From the NCBI GenBank assembly GCA_032173965.1, contig JAVUNC010000004.1, forward strand, positions 23,599,001 through 23,663,000: a stretch of DNA of 64,000 bases. The letters are read 5' to 3'. The stretch comes from Sitta carolinensis (Eukaryota > Chordata > Aves > Passeriformes > Sittidae). Shown here one piece after another: positions 51,353 to 63,626 of the stretch (its first letter is position 1; the number at the start of each line of letters is the position of its first letter). The translations under genes and the position numbers were made by a program. Under the pieces are notes generated by a model that did no database searches, had not been told where the DNA came from, and saw nothing but the letters and a program-made list of their open reading frames with translations.

Positions 51353-54300
51353 CACTATTTCTCTGATGTGCTCATCTGTTGCTGGGGAGTGTTTTCTTGG
51401 CTGAAATCTCTGATGTGCAGCTGGTGGGAACAGCCAAACTCAAAATATTAGCAACGCTCACTGTGGAAGACTGTTGCTGACTGCAATAACTTTCCTCAAG
51501 ATCCACAGACACACAGAGCTTAGAAATACCACTAAAGTATTAGCAGCTTAGATTTCAGTTTGTAAGCATCCCCAGTATAATGCAGAGAAAGTTTTAGTTG
51601 GACACAAAACTAATTAAATGCTTCAAAGTCCTATGTTCTTTTGCTCCTGAAGCAAACACGGGGAAGTTGTGGGAATGTGCTTATGATGGAAGCAGTCTGA
51701 TTCTATGATCACTTTCAGTAACTTACCAGTTTTAATCAATCCCAAAATAAATGGGCTGCTTTAAATCATTCTGAAGTTGCTCTTAGGAGATAGGATTGTC
51801 CCATATTTCTGGAACATTAAACATTGCAATCATGACTACATGATTATAAACATAAGTGAATTACTTTATAATTTGTTAATGGCATCCTGGACTTCCACTA
51901 AGCAACTTAAAACCAAAAGAAAATCCAAACTAACAAAAAAGTTTCTTTGAAAATATTACTGATGACTTTTCTTCATTCAGAAGGGGAGAAAAATTCAAGT
52001 CTGGAGGGTATTTGCATAGTAGGATAACCTACGGAAATTTTTTAAAGTTGTATTTTCAGGAAAGTAAAAGAATCTTATCTGGGTAGCTAATACATGAGTA
52101 TCTGAGTTTGGAATTAAATAATGTATTTACTGTTAGGAAAATGCATAAGGCTTGCTTCCATAATTAGTTCAGGCAGCTTTTCCACTGCCTCTCCTCCAAT
52201 GAAAGCATATTCAAGGATGCCTTTGTTTCAGCAATATTTTGTTCAGCTTTTGTTTCGTGTGAATTGAACAAAGCTTTCTTAGAAACAGTCTTTTGTACTT
52301 TAAGAAGGAAATTAGTGTGAAATAGTTTTTGATTAGTAGAATGTGTTATGTATAGTTGTACTTTGAAGCAGAAAAGTGTTCATGTTCTAGGAAATGCATC
52401 TCTACAACCATTTTCTCCCATAATTGTGCTATTTAAGCAAATAGTCTTTTAAATAGAAAAATAGGTGAGAATGTGTGTTTGGGGTTTTGAGTTGAATTGT
52501 AGTAGCAGGTGTATGACCATTGAACTGTTCTAGGTGAGTGGATTCTACTTGCCAGTGGAGACCAGGCTGTGGCTGTGAGCAGGGTGTGTCACTGTTGCTG
52601 TGATTTCAGTGTGGTGCTTCAGAGACGTGGGTAGCTTTTGTATCTTGGCTTTTATTGTTAGGCTGTTTTGGATTCTCTTTCATTTACCAGAATGTTTTGG
52701 GGTGATATACAGCATTTGCACACCTTTGTTTCCTGGAGGAAATTTGTTCTCTAGGGCATTTGTTAGTGAGATCTTATCAGAATAGACACCTTGTGCTTTA
52801 TGAGAACAATTTGTCCTCTTAACTACAGGGGTATGATACAGAGCAGTAGTTATGTTATGGAGAAACTGCTTTTGAAAAGATGAAGAACATGTTGAAAGGA
52901 GGTAAAAACGTCACTTGACTTGCTGGTGAAATACTGAAGCAAAACGATCTGTTACCAATCAGTTAGCCTCATTAGCAGTGAAGGGAGAAGAAAAATATGT
53001 TTCCATGGAACATAATAACTTCTAGGCTGATAAATATTTTCTCCCTCCAAACACTTCTGCTTTTAAAAAACAGCAGTGTTACAGCACCCACCTACCCATG
53101 AAGCTTAAAGACCTAAATACAGAATTTGCCTTCTTTGTTTCATACCAGTTACTTTTAAGAAAATGTAAATCTATGTGCATCTCACTTTGTGTTTGCTGCT
53201 AATGACTGAAACAAGTCACATTTTTAATCTTTTTGGGTCTTAACTTCCCCACGCATGAAACACAAGAAAGAACTTCCAAACTCTACCTGTGTAGTAAGAA
53301 TACCAATTATAATTTGTAAAATTCTGTAAGAAGAACTGATTTTTTTTTTTCTTCATGTTAGGAAATTTGCCTGTATCCTCCTGGCTCAAAGCATGGTCCT
53401 ATAGTATTTAATAAAATGAGAATGAGCTAATAAATTACTGGAAATTTTTTAAGAGAGCTTCATTTTTGAAGTACAGATCTCTATCTGTTGCCTGAACGAC
53501 CTTGAGGGGTGATGGAATCTTGTTGCTTATCTAAAGCAATTTTCATTAATACATTAGAATAAGGAATTGGTTTTATTTTTGGCAAGGAAAACAAAATTCA
53601 ATAAAAAAAATCAGACTGAGAGGTTGAATTCACTATGCTATTTCCACCCCTCTCCCTTTTCTTTCATCTAAAAGGATCAAGTGAAAAACAATTGGGGATT
53701 AAGACTTGTTTGCAAAATAATATTAGCCTGCACTCACAGAAGTAGCATTCATTGGCTTGATTTCTCCATTCTACTTTGTGGAAGTATAATTCATGTGGTG
53801 TTTTGCATATAGCACATACATGCAAATGTAGACTAAAAGGCATTTCTAGTTGTTCCATCTTTTGCTATTGATAAACCAAATCATGAAACTGCTTTCATAA
53901 AGATAATAAAGATAAGTACTGTGTAGACCTGGTGAAAGTTCTTCACCAGAATTGTTCTGTTGTTTCTATTTTATTTTGTAGTACAGTAGATCAAGAATAT
54001 TAAAGATTAAAATTTCTTGGGTTACAGGTGTTAACAGGTACTAAATTTTCCTTACAGCTGCGTGTCAGCATGAGGAAAGCATCCTGCCATAGGAGAAGGC
54101 AGACAGGGAGCAGGAGTGCCCTGTAGCTCTCTGTCTTCCCAGCTGAACTGCCAGGGGCATAGGGATGTGAAATCTACTGATGTTCATCACTGTGCTCTTT
54201 GCATACAGGAAGCTGCCACTGCAGCCCAAAATGATGAAGGGATTGTCAGCATAAACTTAATTTGAAATATATGTCTGTTCCTTGGAGAGAATAGCCTTTT

Positions 54301-56218
54301 ACTGGCTTTACAGAATTTGGCAAGCTGTTTGAGAAGCTGTTGTTTAGAATTAGGGATCAGGGTCAACAAGGATGAGATGTTTTCTTAGAAGTTAAATGCT
54401 TCACTGTAACCATGTTTATTTTTAGAGTGAAATTGCTTTATGACTCCCTAATGAGGTTAAAAGTTGACAAGGATTTAAGCTGTGTCTTGAAATGCCCTGA
54501 ACATTGAGAAGATATCACATTAGCTATTTGTAAATACAACAGTCCAAACCAATAGCAAACAGTTTCACCTAGTATACTGTTTATCTGTCTGATTAGAATT
54601 GCTATTACAGAACCCTAGTTAATATTCACAGAAAGCAAAGTTTCTGTTTAAGGTTACCCTGTGTTTCCTTATTCAAGGTGAGTGTGAAGAAACATCAGGA
54701 GATATCCTGCCTTGCATTTTGAATTGTCAGGAGGAAAGGGAGCCACTGCTGTTTTGTGATTGTGCTGCTTTCCCATTGATCACCTAAATTGACAATCAAC
54801 TCCAGTGTCCTCAGCAATGTGGTTTAGAATAACCAGAAATATGGGCTATTTATCAGCAAATAGTGATACCACTGAGTGTCAGTGCAGTTCAGAATGTGGT
54901 TTAACAGTAAATTGCCTGCAGGAAAAGGCCAATCACACCTTCCTTGTATACTACAAATAATCCTGTGATGGGGTTATCATCTTTTCAAGAGTCATAGAAA
55001 GGTCTATGGTGTTTTCCAATGAGATGCTGGGATATTGTCCATTTCCATTTCCTAGTGTTTTCAGCCATCCTAAAACTGAAAACAAATGAAGAATCCCAAG
55101 GGGACGACCTTCTTTGGCAGCTGAAGATTAATCAGTGTGTCCAGCATGAGTAGTCTTGTCCTATTTCCATGTCTTTATTCACCTTAGATCTAATAGATAT
55201 GACATCTGGGATGCTGATAGCAGCAGCATATCTGTGTGTGTGTAAACATAACCATTCTGCATTTAAAAAGGGAAATGGAAACTTAAAGAACTGTTGAATC
55301 AAATACCTGTTAAATCATGTGAAAGTCACCACATGCTTCTGATTATTCCACCAAAGCTTGTTGAAAATTGTTTTTGTTTTTTCCATTGATATGTCTTATT
55401 TGTTTGGCATCAGGCTGCTTTTTGCCATTGGATTTCTATCAGTGTAAGAAAATGCAGAAGTGAGGTTTAAGGAAAGCTTCAAAGAAACATAAAGGTTACT
55501 TTGAAAAAATTACTTCTAAAATTCAGTGAAATTTAGGTACATAGGCAACCTTGAAAAAACTTGTATAAACTTCTGTATGAGAAAGGTGGAGTATTTTGGA
55601 TGCAAATAAGTAATGGCTATTTTGGGATAACTGAACTATAATCACTTTGTAAATCAGCAATCCTTAAAAGATTAATTAAGTGTTGTGCTTTCTATTGGTA
55701 CTATTCAACAAATTAAACATTTTATTTAATGAATAATGAAGAGGGGAGTAACTTAATAGTTTTTTTTAACTCAGGTCATGAGATGAGATGGTTACTGAAG
55801 GTCTAAGTACTCTTGTTTGTTTTCTTAATAGTACACTTTATTGAAGACTGTTGTCAATCATTAATTCTTCTTTATGATGCTGAAGGCAGGCTTGGTCCCA
55901 TGCTCTTGTAAGTCCTTAAAGTCTTCCACTATTTTCAGCAATCTTTGCTTGCTCTTTGTATCACCACTAATGCCCATTAACTGGCATAGTGTCTCTGGGA
56001 CTGAAGATTCTTCTAAAGGTAAAAAAGCAAAACACAGTATTTCCAAGAATCTAAAATACCTTGCAGAAATTGCCAAGCAGTTTCTGCACCTATATACCTC
56101 AATTGCTTTCTTAAAGTCTATTCATTGCCTTTTTTTTAATGTCCTCTTTCCCTCAGGACTCTATTAAGTGGCTTCCCAAGTCTCCTAAGCTGTACGTGGC
56201 CATAACTGGAGCTCCCAG

Positions 56219-56359
56219 GGCTCTCGCTGGGCCTCGTTGAAAGGAAGGGAAGGTTTTCGTGGTGGTAACCTGTACAAATTCAGCTCTGCTAATGGAAAAT
56301 TGAGAGAAGGCAGGATCAGTCCCGAGCAAGAAGCAGAGGAACTTGAGGATCCTGATGAT
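56219..56359 (+). CDS. Candidate linker exon upstream of the PDZ-like exons
   Basis: A strong donor (GATGAT|gtaagt) closes a 47-codon open stretch with coding-like composition: basic and Gly-rich first (SLKGREGFRGGNLYKF), acidic last (RISPEQEAEELEDPDD). It ends in phase 0, as the next candidate exon needs. The phase-0 acceptor at 56218 (gagctcccag) has a poor pyrimidine tract. A much better acceptor at 56156 opens a different frame that stops at the TGA near 56238. Either the exon is damaged or the start is misplaced. Confidence 0.3.
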
Positions 56360-58488
56360 GTAAGTAGTCTTGAAACTGGGAGAGACAATGTGTGTCTATG
56401 AAGAGGCCATAGCTGCTCACACTGCTTTGCAGGACAGCACTTTGGGTTTGTGGGACCTACACTGCTTAAACTCTCACGTCCTTGCTTGTGCAGAGGGTAC
56501 AGAGCTGTGTTCAATGTTTTATTCTTTCACTTTGCTTGCATTTAACCCATCCAGCCCTCAAGAGTACAGTTCAACCTGCATGTTAAGATGAGTAACACGA
56601 GCAATGATGAGACATGTTTTTTCACTCCTACCTATAACCCCAGTTCTCAAGCTCCCTCCATTTCTTTCAGGAAAGTAGGTTGTTAGCAGCACTTGGGGCT
56701 CAGCATCTCCCTAGGCCTGGATGATAGAAAAGAGGCTGCAGTGCTCCTCCACTGCATGCTAATTTTGGGTGATGTTCTTCCACAATGCTGATGTCTGTGA
56801 GTCCCTGCCTGCTGTAGTTTCTCCAGCCTGTCCTGCCAGGTGTCTGTCACCTGTGCTGCAGCCTGGCTATCCTCTTGGTCCTAACCTGAGAAAAGGAGGT
56901 GGTGATTGCACTCTTGCAGCCTTTCTCTTTCAGAGCATTGCTCACCATTCTTCCTGATGTTTGCTGGGAGATGAGGGAGGAATTGAGACTCCTACTCCTC
57001 TTCCAGGACCTCTGCTTTCTTCCTAGCCCCTGTGAGTGCTGCTGGTGTGCCCCCTCCTCCTGCCCTAGCTCTTGCTCATGGCCTTCTTCCCAGCACCCAC
57101 AGCACTGCAAATGTCCAGGTCAATCAGCCTGGCACTGTAAAGAGAGATCTCTCTCAAGAGAAGATAGGTAGTGAATGTGTTATATGAGTCAAAGCTAAGC
57201 AAATTCCCTTTTAAGTGAAAATGGGAAGCAATCATGCCTTGTATGCTTTCCCTGGGGTTGGCAATGCTTCTTTCTATCCCAACCGAAAAGAGATTGTGGG
57301 AAAGTGCCAATATAGATTGAAAAATAAAGTGTCCAGTGGGGTTCTGCACAGCTGATCAAGGTAATGCCATTGCTTTTTATTTTGGTATTAAACTTCCAAG
57401 CTTAGAAAAACATTTATGGGGTTTATTTTTAGAGGTGCTGATGTGTGTTTGCTGCATCATTTTTCTGCCAACAGAAGATAGAAGGATGTGGGCAATATGA
57501 AGATCTGATTTGACCTTAACCCATCAAATTAAGGAGCAAAAATAAGTTAAATATAAGTAAAGAAATCTTAAAATGTGCAGAATTTGGGCATCATTTCTGA
57601 ATGTAATTTAATCCTTTGCCAGGAGTAACTGATAGCTGGAAAACATCACTATATTTTGCAGTCAAACTTCTCTGAAGCTTTAATTGTTTGGTGGATGTAT
57701 TTTAATTGTGTATTTCTCTCTTCAAGCCCTTGTGGTTTAGCTAAGCTTAAGATGACATTGTGAGCTCCTCACTGCATCTCAGTAGGCTCACCTAAGCAGG
57801 CTTCAAGTAGCTTTAGTAGGCATCACCTTTTAGGTTCCATTTCCAGAGGACTCCTAAATGACTGACGTTTGCAGGTCTCCACTCACTGCCATTTGCAACT
57901 GCAGTCAATCCAGTGACTGAAACAGTCTTAGATACATAGATGCAAGGTAGGGGCTTGCCTTCCCTCTCACACCTATGCTCTCATAAATGGAATGAGAGTT
58001 TTGAGGAACTATAAGAAATGTTTTATTTTATATATGGAAATATGTTTCCTTTGCCTTGTGTGTAGGGTTCCTTCTCCCAGAACAGTGGATTCAGTGCTAC
58101 AGAGCTGCCAGAGGCTGCCCAAAATAGTCTTGTTCTCATGCTCTGCCATTTTCACAGGGCATTGCAGGATTTATGCACATATGGATATGTGTGTGTTACA
58201 TGTGCTTGTGTGTGCCAGGAATCTAGTGAAAGGCTATCTGAGTCCCAGTCTTCTCCCTGTTCCCACAGTTTAACCCCCAGTGTTGAGGGCAAAACATGCC
58301 CAGAGAAATAATGGTAAAAGAAATCTCTGTATGTTTGCTGTACAGTTCTAGTTGTGTCTTCAATGAAATAAATTCTATCATACAGCAGCATGACAGTGAG
58401 GAACAAATTCATGTAAGCATGGTTAAGGTCTGTGTTTCAGATTCTCCTTGCTGCTGCTATGATAACCTTTTTTATCTTTAACCCTCAG

Positions 58489-58725
58489 GAACCTATTTCC
58501 AAGTTTTCCGGCAGCCTGTTTGATAGCAATGATAGCATGCAAGATCAAAGAAATCCCAGAACCACGCCTCAAGACAAGCACAAGTTGGCAATGAAAGGGA
58601 AGACTCTTGCAGGCTCTAATACCAAGGGGCAGCCAGCTGTGTCAGCAGCAAGCTGCTTCCCCGGCGACAGCGGCCGGATTGCCGAGGAGCTGCGGGTGCT
58701 GGATGTGCCACAGCCCCCGCTGAAG
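58489..58725 (+). CDS. Candidate exon: linker leading into a Scribble-type PDZ domain
   Basis: The acceptor ttatctttaaccctcag leads into 79 open phase-0 codons. The segment is polar and Ser/Lys-rich (EPISKFSGSLFDSNDSMQDQ near the start). Its last third is locally GC-rich and CpG-rich against an AT-rich background, and encodes GDSGRIAEELRVLDVPQPPL. It ends AAG|gtttgg, a mediocre donor. RIAEEL followed by a beta strand resembles the approach to Scribble PDZ1 (RIEEEELTLTI). No known gene explains it, so I infer a coding exon. Confidence 0.5.
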
Positions 58726-59292
58726 GTTTGGGACTGCTGCATAGGCTGGGCTGGGCTTGCTGCTGGGGGGCTCTGCATGTCTGTGGGGCAGCCCCTGTGT
58801 CTGTGAGGAACTCCTCTTGGGTGAGGCAGTTTGTAAAAGATGCAAAGAAGGGGGGACATTGCATGGCAGATGTCATGAGGCTTACCTTAAAGAGACTAAG
58901 CTGAGGGTTGTCATTGCTCCCCATGGCTTATGTGGGAAAAGAGTTCCCCATTCAAAAAAACCCAACAAAACCCACTTTCCTTGTAGCCATGCTCACTTTA
59001 TATATCCTGCTTTGGTGTTGTGAGGCCAAGTCAAAGGTACGTGTGGGTGCGCACCGAGCTGCGTCTTTGTTCAGTCCATGGTTTCAAAGCAGTGGTGACG
59101 AGTCTTGCGTGTGCCATTGTTGAATTGTAGCACTATTTTTCTCAGGGCTGGGCTCTCCTGGGGCATGTCTGCTGGGATGTTGCTGCATATCTGCTGGTGT
59201 TCAGAGTGGGAGGTAGATTTTCAATGCTCACACAGTTAATAGGCAATATTTTTGATTAATCAGGTTACTTATGCATTATAATTCTTTTCCAG

Positions 59293-59382
59293 GTAACCAT
59301 TACAGTGTGCAGTCAAATGCGGAGTCTTGGTATTAGCATTGCTGGTGGAAAGGGCTCATCTTCATGTAATGAAAGTGATGAG
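59293..59382 (+). CDS. Candidate exon: PDZ beta1-beta2 with the carboxylate-binding loop
   Basis: The acceptor attataattcttttccag precedes 30 open phase-0 codons: VTITVCSQMRSLGISIAGGK, then GSSSCNESDE. The strand, the SLGISI loop (GLGF position) and IAGGKGS match the start of Scribble PDZ1 (GLGISIAGGKGS) almost residue for residue. Erbin and Densin have GFSISGG at this point. The exon stops at the Asp-Glu preceding beta3. The donor GAG|gtgcat is weak. The domain call is firm; expression is unproven. Confidence 0.6.
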
Positions 59383-59889
59383 GTGCATTTCATTATTTGA
59401 AATTTATCTAGTGATCGTTAGGAATACACTGATGAGTAGTTCCTTGAATTTCGTTTTGTTGTTTGCTTTCTGAGATTGTCCTTCATGTAACATTTCCATC
59501 TTTGTAAAGCTAACAAGGGTAAACATAGGTAGCTTATTTCCCACAGTAGGATCTGGCATTAGATTTTGATGGGAAGCCTCAGAAGGGATGATTTGAGAGA
59601 GATACCCAAAAGTAAACCAGTGATTTTGCAAAAGCAACCTGATGGCTGGAACACTGTTGTCTAATTCTCATTTTCTGCCTCAATTTGGGGTCACTCCCTT
59701 GGCAGTCCACATGCCTCTCCAATCTCATTTGCTCATTCCCAGGAGCTGACTTGATTTGAGAGAAATATTTCACACATCTTCTCACATATTTATCTTTTAT
59801 ATAAATCCTTGTTTTCTGGTCTGTTCCCCATAGCACAGTGTAAACAATTACTGACGACTTTTCTTCATTGTTGTATGTCTCAGCCATGG

Positions 59890-59893
<4 letters not shown>

Positions 59894-59931
<38 letters not shown>
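59894..59931. repeat. Poly-T tract (38 T)
   Basis: The longest homopolymer in the window, about 150 bases upstream of the candidate PDZ beta3-beta4 exon. Assembly length is likely to be unreliable here. Confidence 0.97.
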
Positions 59932-59932
<1 letters not shown>

Positions 59933-60082
59933 TCTTGCTAATGTGCTAAGGCATTTAGATTTTAATTTTATGGAGACAACAGAACAATAAGACTTGAAAA
60001 TTAATTACTTCCCATTTGCTTTTTACATCTAAGAACAATGGGAGAAACTGTCACTTCTGAAACCTATGTTTTGTGTTACCAG

Positions 60083-60160
60083 GAGATCCTGATTGCACGG
60101 CTGCCAAAAGATGGTCCACCAGACTTGGCTGGGACACAAGCAGAAGACAGAGTGGCTGAG
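60083..60160 (+). CDS. Candidate exon: PDZ beta3-beta4
   Basis: The acceptor tttgtgttaccag precedes 26 open phase-0 codons, EILIARLPKDGPPDLAGTQA then EDRVAE. These align with the next part of Scribble PDZ1 (GIFISRVSEEGPAARAG, then GDKLLEV): ILIARL for IFISRV, DGPPDLAG for EGPAARAG, EDRVAE for GDKLLE. The donor is GAG|gtagat. The conserved Gly-Asp before beta4 is Glu-Asp here. Confidence 0.55.
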
Positions 60161-61886
60161 GTAGATGGGTTGTTTGTCATTGTGGAGCCTGTTCTTTTGT
60201 TGTTGTCTTTAAATCAAATAGTTTAGAGTTGGGGAACTTGAGATCCAGATCTAGGCTTGTCTTAGCTTTTTAAATACTTGCCATTATAAAGAAATGTTAA
60301 TAACATTAAATTGTTGTATTCCTTCTTATTATGTTCTGGTTGTCAGATCTTTATGTTCAAAGTGCTTAACTAAATATTATTCACTTAAATGAATGATTTA
60401 CAAAGGAAAATAATGGTCTTAGTAAGCAGTTATGTAAGCATAAATGCAGTTGTGTTTGATCCAAGAAGCTTTCTTGTGACATGGTATTAGATTTACTAGA
60501 TGAGTTCATTGCAGTTGCAACAAAGAAATATAAACTAGATGAGCTCGTTTCCCCAAGGTAATGTTTGGTGGGAAGAGAACAGCTCCAAAGAACTCCCCGA
60601 TGGAGGCTTGCAGTGCCAAGTGATAAATGTGTCTCTCGGGCTGTTCCACCTCAAGCAGAAGTCACAGTCTTGAGCTTCAGAATTTCCCAAGAACAATGGG
60701 AAAAAAATGGTTACATACAGTTTTGTGTTACATACCTTTGATGTACTGTTTGTTTTCTACCTGCTGAGAAGGGTTGAGTAGGAAGAGAACCTCTACAAAA
60801 TTACTTTGAGGTGAAACTGGTTCATATTTCCTTCAGCTCTTGTTCTCTTAAACTGTCATTTATACTTGGTTAATAGATTAATAGTTTTTACTCCAGCATG
60901 GTCCATGTTGAATTAAGGTGGGATAAAGCAAGCAATATTGTATGTCTGTTTGATTGTCAGGAATAATGATACAACCTGTATCAGCCAAAGACTTTAGTGA
61001 TAAATTAATTTACTAATTTTGTAAAACTATGCTATGGAATTATTAATAGAGGGTGGTGTTCCATAATATGTAAATATTGTGTTAGTTTGACAGTTGTTAA
61101 AAGGTTAATTGTATATAAAAATCTGTATTATTTTACATTTTTTTCTTTTATGAAAGGTATTGTAACAAATGGAAGAGAATATAAATAATTCTCTACATAT
61201 TTCACGTTATCAGATCATTGTGGAAAAAAGAAACCCAGGATTTTTACTTGCTGTACTTTTACCTTCTGAGCAGAGTTTCTGGTCAAGTTAGGTATCTTAA
61301 AAATCAACCCTATTGCTCAGGTTCCTCCATGAGGCTATAATTAATTATTTATTTTGGGGACTGTATGGAATGTACTGGGTGTTATTGTCTGTTCACTTAA
61401 TCAACAGTTAAACAAGTGAAAAAGAAGAAATTTCTGTTCCATCCTGTTCTGCTCTGCTCTTATTGTACAAATAGTTAGGATTTCTCCATCTCCCACAAGA
61501 TGGCAGAATCATTCATCTGTTTAAAGAATATAGAAAACAACTCTCTGCTTTTTGTGTGTGTATGTGAGACGAGAAGGACTTAATGAGGTGTGCTGTAGAA
61601 ATCCTACTGTCTTGACCACAGGACTAATCTGTGTACAAATATCAAGCGTTTTTCTCTTGACACTATGTGTTACTACTTCTTATTCTTGAACTGATAATTT
61701 CAACAGCTCAAACATAAAATTTACCAAAAACGTGAAACAGCAAGAATTGCAATTTTATTTGCTTTTATTGTACAACCACATGTAACAATAGGGCCAGGTG
61801 TTTGTATACTAACTTGAGAGGGAGGGAACTCCTCTTCTTAAACAGTATTCAGAATAAAACCATATTTCTGGTGTTTTCTTTTAAAG

Positions 61887-61982
61887 GCAGCCTTTGTTTC
61901 AGAACCTGCTGCCCTTGATGCTGGTCCTACTGAAGCTTCCCCCAAAGGCAGCCCCTTCCGGACCATCAACCATGTCATAACA
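61887..61982 (+). CDS. Candidate exon: divergent C-terminal half of the PDZ-like domain
   Basis: The acceptor gtgttttcttttaaag and the strong donor ACA|gtaagt bracket 32 open phase-0 codons: AAFVSEPAALDAGPTEASPK, then GSPFRTINHVIT. In place of the expected helix alphaB (VNG...HEEAV...L) there is only a loose likeness (LDAGPTEA), so the peptide groove may be altered. HVIT could begin the last strand. A second acceptor at 61902 would change the frame. Confidence 0.4.
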
Positions 61983-63578
61983 GTAAGTAGCATGGCCCCA
62001 GTAAATAAGTCACTCTTACCTAAGAAATTTGTGTTGTCTGTCATTAATCCTAGTGAAGACTGCCACAGAACTCAACACATGCCAAAGATCAGGGATCCTA
62101 CCAAGCATTTACGTGGCTGTCACTGCAGCTGGGACGTGGCTTCTGGAGGAGCTCAGCTCCTGGGTGAGCACCTGCATAGCAGAGCAGAGCTTTTGAAGCA
62201 CTCTGGTTTGGGGCCTTTAGGGTGGTGTCCATTCCCCCTAGTTTGAGTCATTATTCTGTTGTGTGGACTCTGTCTCTAGCTAATTGAAAGAGCAGCATTT
62301 TCAGGGTCCTTCTTTTAGGAGGGAGAGCTGCTACCTTGAGGTGACCATTTTCATCTTTTGACTGGAGGGGGAACTTGTGCCACAGGCTAAGCATGGCTGT
62401 ATTTTAGGTGACTGGTGAGAGAAACCTCCTGCAAGTGTCACAGAAGGCAACAGCTAAGCTTCCAGGGTGGCTTTTAGAAATCCACTTTTTTGAACTTCTC
62501 TAGCAAGTTCAACTCTCTGAAGACCTACACTAATCTTGGGCATTTGTGTGCACAAATGAAACTATGGCTTTACTAGGAAGATATAACAAGGTCAAGGTAT
62601 CTGAATAATTAAGGTCAAAAAGCATCTTACTTTGTTAGTTGACTGAAAAAGTCAGAAAATAAGTCATGCAGCTATTTTTCTATGGTTTTCTCTGTTAATC
62701 ACTGTTTGGCAAGTGTTGAGCTACAGTTTTTGTCCATGAGATAGACTAAGAAAGGTGTTCACTTCTATTAATTGCTTAAAGAAACTTTTTTTGAGGCCTC
62801 TGGCCTCCAACATCATCTTATGAAACATTTAGACCAGTTTTATTTTCCAGCTTAAAACAATTTCATTGATTTGTTTTGAGGTTTTTTGCTCCAGTTTTAC
62901 CTGCTAGCTGTTTCTTACAGTCTTTATCAACATTGCAGAAGTACGAGACTTCCTGTTAGAGGAACCACTGTTGAAAGGGTTTATTCATATGTTGGTGATG
63001 GCCTGGATCTGTTACAGTAGTATATGACTTTTAGTATTTTCATCCAAAAAGAAGAAATTACTGTATTTTTATGGTGTATGTCTCCCTTTAAAGTTCTTCA
63101 GGTGTAGTGGGGAGAGAAGGCAGATTAGACTGAGGTATTTAACTTAGAGCAGAGTACTCAGAGGGAGGCAATTGGCTGAATATGTTCTGAGTGGAAAAAG
63201 TAGCCAATGTGCAAGTCCTTTTCTGAAGAAACATTTGTATTTCTAGTTTTGTTTCTTTCTTGAAATCAAAATCTTTGTGCTATAGCAAATGATATATATT
63301 ATTGCCTGTAACCCGGAGCAGCATTCATCAATTTTAGGGATTATGGACTTGTGGGGAGTATCCTGATGACTTGGGACTGCTCAATTTCTCATCTGTTCTC
63401 ACTTTGAGTCCCTCTTATTCCTCAATATCTTACTATCTAGAAAATGTTTAGAGCCTGGCTTCTCATGGAGGACTTGCTTTGCATGTTCAGATAAGCAGGT
63501 GGCAGTAGGACCTTAATGCAGAATCTTCTTCTGTGCTAGGAATATAGGAAGGTTCATTTCCTTTGTGTTACTAATCAG

Positions 63579-63626
63579 GTTTCAATAGAAGATGGTTGTG
63601 TCTACATCAAGGGTTGGAAGGATTAA
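63579..63626 (+). CDS. Candidate terminal exon closing the PDZ-like chain
   Basis: The acceptor ctttgtgttactaatcag leads in phase 0 to VSIEDGCVYIKGWKD and TAA. Joined to the preceding exon it gives HVITVSIEDGCVYIKG, a plausible final beta strand. No AATAAA is visible before the window ends. It is short, so confidence rests on frame continuity with the four preceding segments. Confidence 0.3.
   Translation, partial: VSIEDGCVYIKGWKD

Larger units (their letters stand above)
47461..58488. other. Region between the LRRC1 3' end and the PDZ-like exons
   Basis: AT-rich unique sequence with no recognised CR1. It contains a poly-T tract and the weak exon candidates at 51206 and 56219. The 122-codon frame at 48487-48855 ends in the poly-T and is not called. 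The region is either intergenic or one long intron of an extended LRRC1 transcript. Confidence 0.5.

Noticed and set aside
54210..54266. Short phase-0 segment EAATAAQNDEGIVSINLI after gcatacag
   Set aside because: 18 codons and a stop, with no strong donor and no homology. This is the chance level in 17 kb.
54678..54722. Phase-0 segment after an acceptor reading VSVKKHQEISCLAF, loosely like the Scribble KKHFKIS stretch
   Set aside because: It is only a few residues of similarity followed at once by a stop, which is too short to separate from chance.
56719..57171. Overlapping open frames near 57 kb with Cys/Ser-rich products
   Set aside because: Both strands are open over the same stretch, there are no splice sites in consistent phase, and no motif is seen.
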